Shown here piece after piece: positions 34,801 through 37,137 of a stretch of 37,137 nucleotides of DNA. Under the pieces are notes generated by a model. It was not told where the DNA came from. It did no database searches and saw only the letters and a program-made list of their open reading frames with translations. Positions within the stretch are counted from its first letter, which is position 1. The number at the start of each line of letters is the position of its first letter. The translations under genes and the position numbers were made by a program. The DNA is from Alphaproteobacteria bacterium (lineage in GTDB: Bacteria > Pseudomonadota > Alphaproteobacteria > RF32 > CAG-239), in the NCBI GenBank assembly GCA_017464685.1, contig JAFTYO010000005.1:1-37137 (forward strand), written 5' to 3'.

Positions 34801-35002
34801 ATATAGTTTAAACGCTTTTATCGGAAAAATTCCTCTCGTAGGTTCAATGTTGGCTGGAAAAGATGGTACGGTAATTGCGGCCAATTATACAATTGAAGGA
34901 AGTTTATCAGATCCGCACATTTCTATAAATCCGTTGTCTATGTTTAGCCCTAATTCACTCAAAGATTTATTGTCTTCGGCTTTTGGAGGAAATGATGAAT
35001 AG
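31811..35002 (+). CDS. AsmA/YhdP-like envelope protein (DUF3971 type)
   Basis: 1063 aa. One N-terminal membrane helix (about 18-34) anchors a very long, beta-rich periplasmic part. The central region (LVDLSKFWPRYLAEPAWQW) and the C-terminal region (HGGILKIEGRH..., FTNKTLRIKDAKMFGNVIGFTTNGTYNISS, LNMKGIISPAYSLNAFIGKIPLVG) match the YhdP/AsmA-like family, which, like TamB, is thought to form a hydrophobic groove carrying phospholipids between inner and outer membrane. The start ATG overlaps the prfB stop (TAATG), and a small HAD-like gene overlaps its end by 8 nt, so all three are probably co-transcribed. Confidence 0.85.
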   Translation: MKKISGKAYYFKKTVDYLGVGLLLFLIYALWVLYKGPLSVDFLKPYIVQALNSQGAEYSMNIGEVNLELVRSIQPVKIIAKDVVFKKNDDKFSIKAPSLSLSFSVKALLKGIIAPSNVMIENPKVAIFTTYGVEKEKSNEINKKKVEYYIEWYEGFLDRFNSDEMIYPESFINKIEVNNAAVEFHEVDLGRKQTFKDVSFDFERNFTNLELKADGLLDKTDRLVALNLKGDYSTLKNKLKLNFEFSDFIVSDFLGYNDETKFYIDVPIDGKIKSEIDFAQIIDNKENVLDYIDNIVENIGFEVKGGGGKIIFNKDERFNYAIDSFILEGNITGGLDSITIKNADFETAGQKTRLGLDVSGYKKYFFENSLKDLKIIFTSQINEFELVDLSKFWPRYLAEPAWQWCKDNLIGGQAKNGKFVFKFNYDEDKNKLYMSSLDGIADLIDGDLTYLEGMPVVNHVYGVAKFNNSSIDIYIDKGVSDGVMVNKGRVLLYDLNTDHNYIDIQINGNSTVSDALKFIDNPPLEFASSMGVNPENVFGDVDIELGLNFELHRALTPQEIKVDVKANLKDVRIENIADKKDLTADNLNVEVNSKGFIVIGDALFDGIGINLFINETFANKTYKSKAKISFKLDDEVKKKLGIESSILNHPYINGYADITSDITVHNNDIITLDVNADITNAHIDYSFLGFKKEKGDHGNIKTKVELENGKVKSVPSFSLTKDDFALLGNITLDKHGKIGVIDIVDIKGPKTSASAKIEIFNTPKRKAKINISGNSYDLNTLFDKKEKAHKENNNSGNESSFKDTIDSEIFIAVNSLWTNPDTPIKNFAGSAKIKNGVGPEEIHMVGNYGTDKSIKLKLDYVPRPNGEHILSIDSNNAGSTLRVLRLYENMHGGILKIEGRHSKDNEFIGHAKIRNFSIKNTPLLAKLLTVASFSGILDLLRGEGITFSHFDAPFEFTNKTLRIKDAKMFGNVIGFTTNGTYNISSEQLNMKGIISPAYSLNAFIGKIPLVGSMLAGKDGTVIAANYTIEGSLSDPHISINPLSMFSPNSLKDLLSSAFGGNDE

Positions 35003-35465
35003 AAAATTTAAAATAGGAATAGATTATCATGGTGTAATAACATCTAATCCTGATTTTTTTAGAAAGTTTAATCATTATGCCATAAACAATAATTGTTTGA
35101 TATATGTTATCAGCGGCGGGCATACAAATGATATTGAAAAATATTTAAAAGAAAAACAGATATCATATTCGGCCATATGGTCAACACTTGACTATTATGA
35201 TAAGTTGCAAGAAGTGAGATATAACCAAGACGGAACATTTAAGGTTGACGACATATTATGGGATAGTGCAAAAGCTTTGTATTGTGCTCAAAATGATATA
35301 AGTGTTCATATTGATGATTCGGTTGTTTACGGACAATATTTTACAACTCCGTTTTGTTTGTATAATATATTAGAAAAAAAATGCCTGATAAACGATAAAT
35401 ATATCAGCTTAAATCAATCACCTGAAAAAGTACTTAAAAGCCTTCTTGATGAAACAAAAAAATAA
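34995..35465 (+). CDS. Small HAD-like protein with DxHG motif
   Basis: 156 aa. The N-terminus KIGIDYHGVITSNP resembles HAD motif I, but the second Asp of DxD is His12 (D10-Y-H12-G). VISGGH (motif II-like Ser) and VHIDDS (motif IV-like acidic pair) are at the expected places, and a Lys is available between them. No cap domain is visible. The altered motif suggests either a nucleotidase-like variant or a non-catalytic relative; substrate unknown. GGAGGA upstream supports ATG 34995 (ATG 34992 is too close), overlapping the AsmA-like gene end by 8 nt. It ends two bases from the stop of the convergent pilin-like gene. Confidence 0.7.
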   Translation: MNRKFKIGIDYHGVITSNPDFFRKFNHYAINNNCLIYVISGGHTNDIEKYLKEKQISYSAIWSTLDYYDKLQEVRYNQDGTFKVDDILWDSAKALYCAQNDISVHIDDSVVYGQYFTTPFCLYNILEKKCLINDKYISLNQSPEKVLKSLLDETKK

Positions 35466-35467
35466 TA

Positions 35468-36112
35468 TTATTTAAACCATATTTGGAATTTAAGATTAGC
35501 GAATTGTTCCGCAAAACCACGACACATATTGTCAATTTTTTTGATAGTTAAAGTTGAAATACATGAGTTTTTATTTGTACAGAAATTATTGCCATAATAT
35601 TGAGTTTCAACTCTTGAATTGCCTAAACCTATAGTTTCAAAATACCAAACATTATTTTTGGTTTCTTTGGCAGAATTAATTACATTTCGGCAAATTGCAA
35701 CAGAAGTTTCATTTTCACTGGGGTCTAATGTAATTGCAATTAAAAGACTTCCGGCCGGATTCCAACTTTCTCCCGTTGTAAAATCAAGACCATATGTTTG
35801 AAATCTAATTTTGTTATTAAATATATCATATATGTCATTAGTTTCATTTTTAATCATTTCATCAGGTATTTCACCTAATGCTATAAAATCACCGGTAGAA
35901 TTATAAATATTTGCACCATTAAATTGTAATGAATTACTATATCGTGCTGCTAAATTAAAAATAGAGGTCAATTGTTGTGCATGCTTATTTAATTTATGTT
36001 TAAACATTGCGGTTGAGTAACCGACAATACCTCCAACAGAAAGTACTCCGATAATGGCAAGAACTCCTAACATCTCGACCATACTTCTTCCAAGCTCACA
36101 AACTTTTCTCAT
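35468..36112 (-). CDS. Type IV pilin-like / pseudopilin protein (minus-strand copy)
   Basis: 214 aa. An 8-residue leader (MRKVCELG) ends in Gly, followed by RSMVEMLGVLAIIGVL: the prepilin peptidase site with Glu at +5 and a hydrophobic alpha-helix, although Arg replaces the usual Phe at +1. The rest is a soluble domain with cysteines near the end (FCTNKNSC, MCRGF). It would be processed by a prepilin peptidase and assembled by type II secretion or type IV pilus machinery, neither encoded in the window. ATG 36112 is preferred over 36148 because AGGAG lies 8 nt upstream. The upstream region has the A12 module (36144-36211). It is divergent from a second pilin-like gene. Confidence 0.85.
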   Translation of the reverse strand: MRKVCELGRSMVEMLGVLAIIGVLSVGGIVGYSTAMFKHKLNKHAQQLTSIFNLAARYSNSLQFNGANIYNSTGDFIALGEIPDEMIKNETNDIYDIFNNKIRFQTYGLDFTTGESWNPAGSLLIAITLDPSENETSVAICRNVINSAKETKNNVWYFETIGLGNSRVETQYYGNNFCTNKNSCISTLTIKKIDNMCRGFAEQFANLKFQIWFK

Positions 36113-36143
36113 CAAACTAACTCCTATAATATATTTTGAGCTT

Positions 36144-36211
36144 ATCATAAATCGTTTTTTTTTTTTGCAAGTAAAAAGAGTCTGTTTGTGAATTTAAATC
36201 AAAAATGAGGT
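36144..36211 (-). promoter_or_regulatory. A12 promoter module, copy 2
   Basis: On the minus strand: ACCTC, TGATTTAAAT, ACAAACAGACTC, TTTTTAC, TTGC, twelve A, CGATT, TATGAT, about 32 nt upstream of the pilin-like ATG. It is near-identical to copy 1 at 13421-13488, although the two downstream proteins are unrelated, so the similarity is confined to the control region. Confidence 0.7.
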
Positions 36212-36379
36212 AGTAAAATAAATAAAAAGTCATGCTACGACCTGCGCTGTGCGTCAGGTCGAAAAAGCATCTCATCTTCAATGCGTTAGCATTGCTTCTA
36301 ATTTTTTACTAATTCGAAGACGCTAAAACATTTTTATTTCATAAAAATGAGGGGTGACAATAATTTATTATGTTTTAAC
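36212..36379. other. Hairpin-rich spacer between the two divergent A12 modules
   Basis: No gene. Three inverted repeats are visible: CGACCTGCGC-TGT-GCG(T)CAGGTCG at 36238-36261 (10 pairs with one bulged T), CAATGC-GTTA-GCATTG at 36279-36294, and CATTTTTAT-TTC-ATAAAAATG at 36329-36349. None has a proper T run directly after it, except that AATTTTTT follows the second after a few bases. Purpose unknown; regulator binding sites, a small RNA or an attachment-like structure are possible. Confidence 0.5.
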
Positions 36380-36449
36380 ACCTCAAAGATGACTAAATAT
36401 CCACAAAGAAGACTCGTATAAATTGCAAAAAAAAAAAACGGTTTAGAAT
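36380..36449 (+). promoter_or_regulatory. A12 promoter module, copy 3
   Basis: On the plus strand: ACCTC, TGACTAAAT, CCACAAAGAAGACTC, TTGC, twelve A, CGGTT, TAGAAT, with the same order as copies 1 and 2 and two extra bases between ACCTC and TTGC. It drives towards the second pilin-like gene, 34 nt ahead. Confidence 0.68.
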
Positions 36450-36482
36450 GTGGCTTAAATTAACTTTTTGGAGTTTTTTAAG

Positions 36483-37137
36483 ATGAAATTATTAAATAAG
36501 CCACAAATCGGTCGCTATCTTCTTGCTAAATCTTTCTTACGAAGAATGGTTCAGAAGGATAAAAACATCAAGCAAATGAGCCATTATGCGCAAGAAACCG
36601 GAAGAAGTATGGTTGAGATGTTAGGTGTTCTTGCAATTATTGGTGTTCTTTCCGTCGGTGGTATCACAGGTTACTCCAAAGCGATGCAAAAACATAAGCT
36701 TAATAAACATTTGCTGACAATGAATGAACTTATTAATAATGTTTCTTTATATATCGGTAAAATTTCCGGTAATAGCACTGATGAGGATGGTACGACCTAT
36801 TATACAGAAACATTTTATAAAGCCGGATTTACTCCGGATGGTATGAAGTTAAGAGAATATAATTCACGTTATTTATATGATATATTTGATAACGGTATTT
36901 GGTTATATTATAATACAAGCTTAAAAATATCAGGTATGGGATATTCTTTTTCAAGTGATAGTTTAGACAGAAGAATATGTATTAATTTAGTAAACATTGC
37001 CAAAGAACACTCTTCCGATTTAAATTACTTTTTATCGGACCAACAAGATGCTGAAAACGGAAGTTTTAATACAAATGACAGAGATATCTACTATGGTGAT
37101 AAATATTGTAGCGATACTAAAAGATGCATTAAAAATA
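36483..37137 (+). CDS. Type IV pilin-like / pseudopilin protein (plus-strand copy), 3' end outside the window
   Basis: 218 codons are visible and the frame is open at the right edge. An unusually long leader of about 40 residues (MKLLNKPQIGRYLLAKSFLR...HYAQETG) precedes RSMVEMLGVLAIIGVL, the same processing site and helix as in the divergent gene at 35468-36112, then GGITGYSKAM. The C-terminal part differs from its neighbour but also carries paired cysteines near the end (KYCSDTKRC). GGAG lies 9 nt before the ATG. Both are candidate minor pilins or pseudopilins; the shared N-terminus suggests duplication with divergence of the exposed domain. A later in-frame ATG (36546, or the one in MSHYAQETG at 36576) would give a more usual leader. 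Confidence 0.85.
   Translation, partial: MKLLNKPQIGRYLLAKSFLRRMVQKDKNIKQMSHYAQETGRSMVEMLGVLAIIGVLSVGGITGYSKAMQKHKLNKHLLTMNELINNVSLYIGKISGNSTDEDGTTYYTETFYKAGFTPDGMKLREYNSRYLYDIFDNGIWLYYNTSLKISGMGYSFSSDSLDRRICINLVNIAKEHSSDLNYFLSDQQDAENGSFNTNDRDIYYGDKYCSDTKRCIKN

Noticed and set aside
36144-36449. Invertible promoter or IS-type terminal inverted repeats
   Set aside because: The two modules are inverted relative to each other, but copy 2 and copy 3 are too diverged for simple homologous inversion, and no recombinase or transposase gene is in the window; the idea is kept only as a check in the findings.

Overview
The window is a low-GC stretch of bacterial chromosome with densely packed housekeeping genes and a few accessory islands. 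Two gene neighbourhoods point to an alphaproteobacterium. One is tsaD divergent from a mitofilin/Mic60-like gene followed by hemY. The other is an RNase E/G gene divergent from an amidase (amiC), PBP1A (mrcA) and prfB. Alphaproteobacterial-style uracil-DNA glycosylase and HemY proteins agree with this. The AT-rich composition, the DUF4402-like secreted protein and the 'GRSMVEMLGVLAIIG' pilin-like proteins resemble uncultured host-associated (gut) alphaproteobacteria, but that placement is inference from memory. No rRNA, tRNA, IS element or CRISPR array was seen.

Layout. 1-3.5 kb: the end of an autotransporter, then on the minus strand an unrecognised protein, a divergent CYTH-like protein and a canonical CYTH/triphosphate tunnel protein, separated by strong hairpins. 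3.7-9.3 kb: tsaD-nth (minus) divergent from mic60-like, hemY and an ADP-dependent glucokinase/phosphofructokinase; the hemC and hemD genes usual at this locus are absent. 9.3-11.9 kb: an orphan NarL-type regulator, a dCMP deaminase and enolase. 11.9-13.5 kb: an accessory patch with a small basic protein plus a small membrane protein lying between two near-identical terminators, then a DUF4402-like secreted protein. 13.6-17.8 kb: a TPR lipoprotein divergent from a uracil-DNA glycosylase, then two related secreted cysteine-containing proteins. 17.9-22.1 kb: plsY-dprA-topA. 22.1-26.5 kb (minus): RNase E/G, an M48 protease with TPRs, and the RuvX/YqgF nuclease, with a DUF4402 remnant at the end. 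26.9-35.5 kb (plus): amiC, mrcA, prfB with its programmed frameshift, an AsmA/YhdP-like giant and a small HAD-like protein. 35.5-37.1 kb: two divergent pilin-like genes, the second cut by the window end.

The most distinctive signal is a cis-acting module of about 70 bp present three times: upstream of the DUF4402-like gene (13421-13488, minus) and upstream of each pilin-like gene (36144-36211, minus; 36380-36449, plus). Each copy has ACCTC, then an ACAAA..GACTC block, then TTGC, exactly twelve A, and CGGTTTA or CGATTTA. It looks like a shared promoter for a surface-protein regulon and contains a homopolymer that could in principle slip. The second is the two-gene cassette at 12056-12841, a toxin/immunity-like layout flanked by duplicated terminators.
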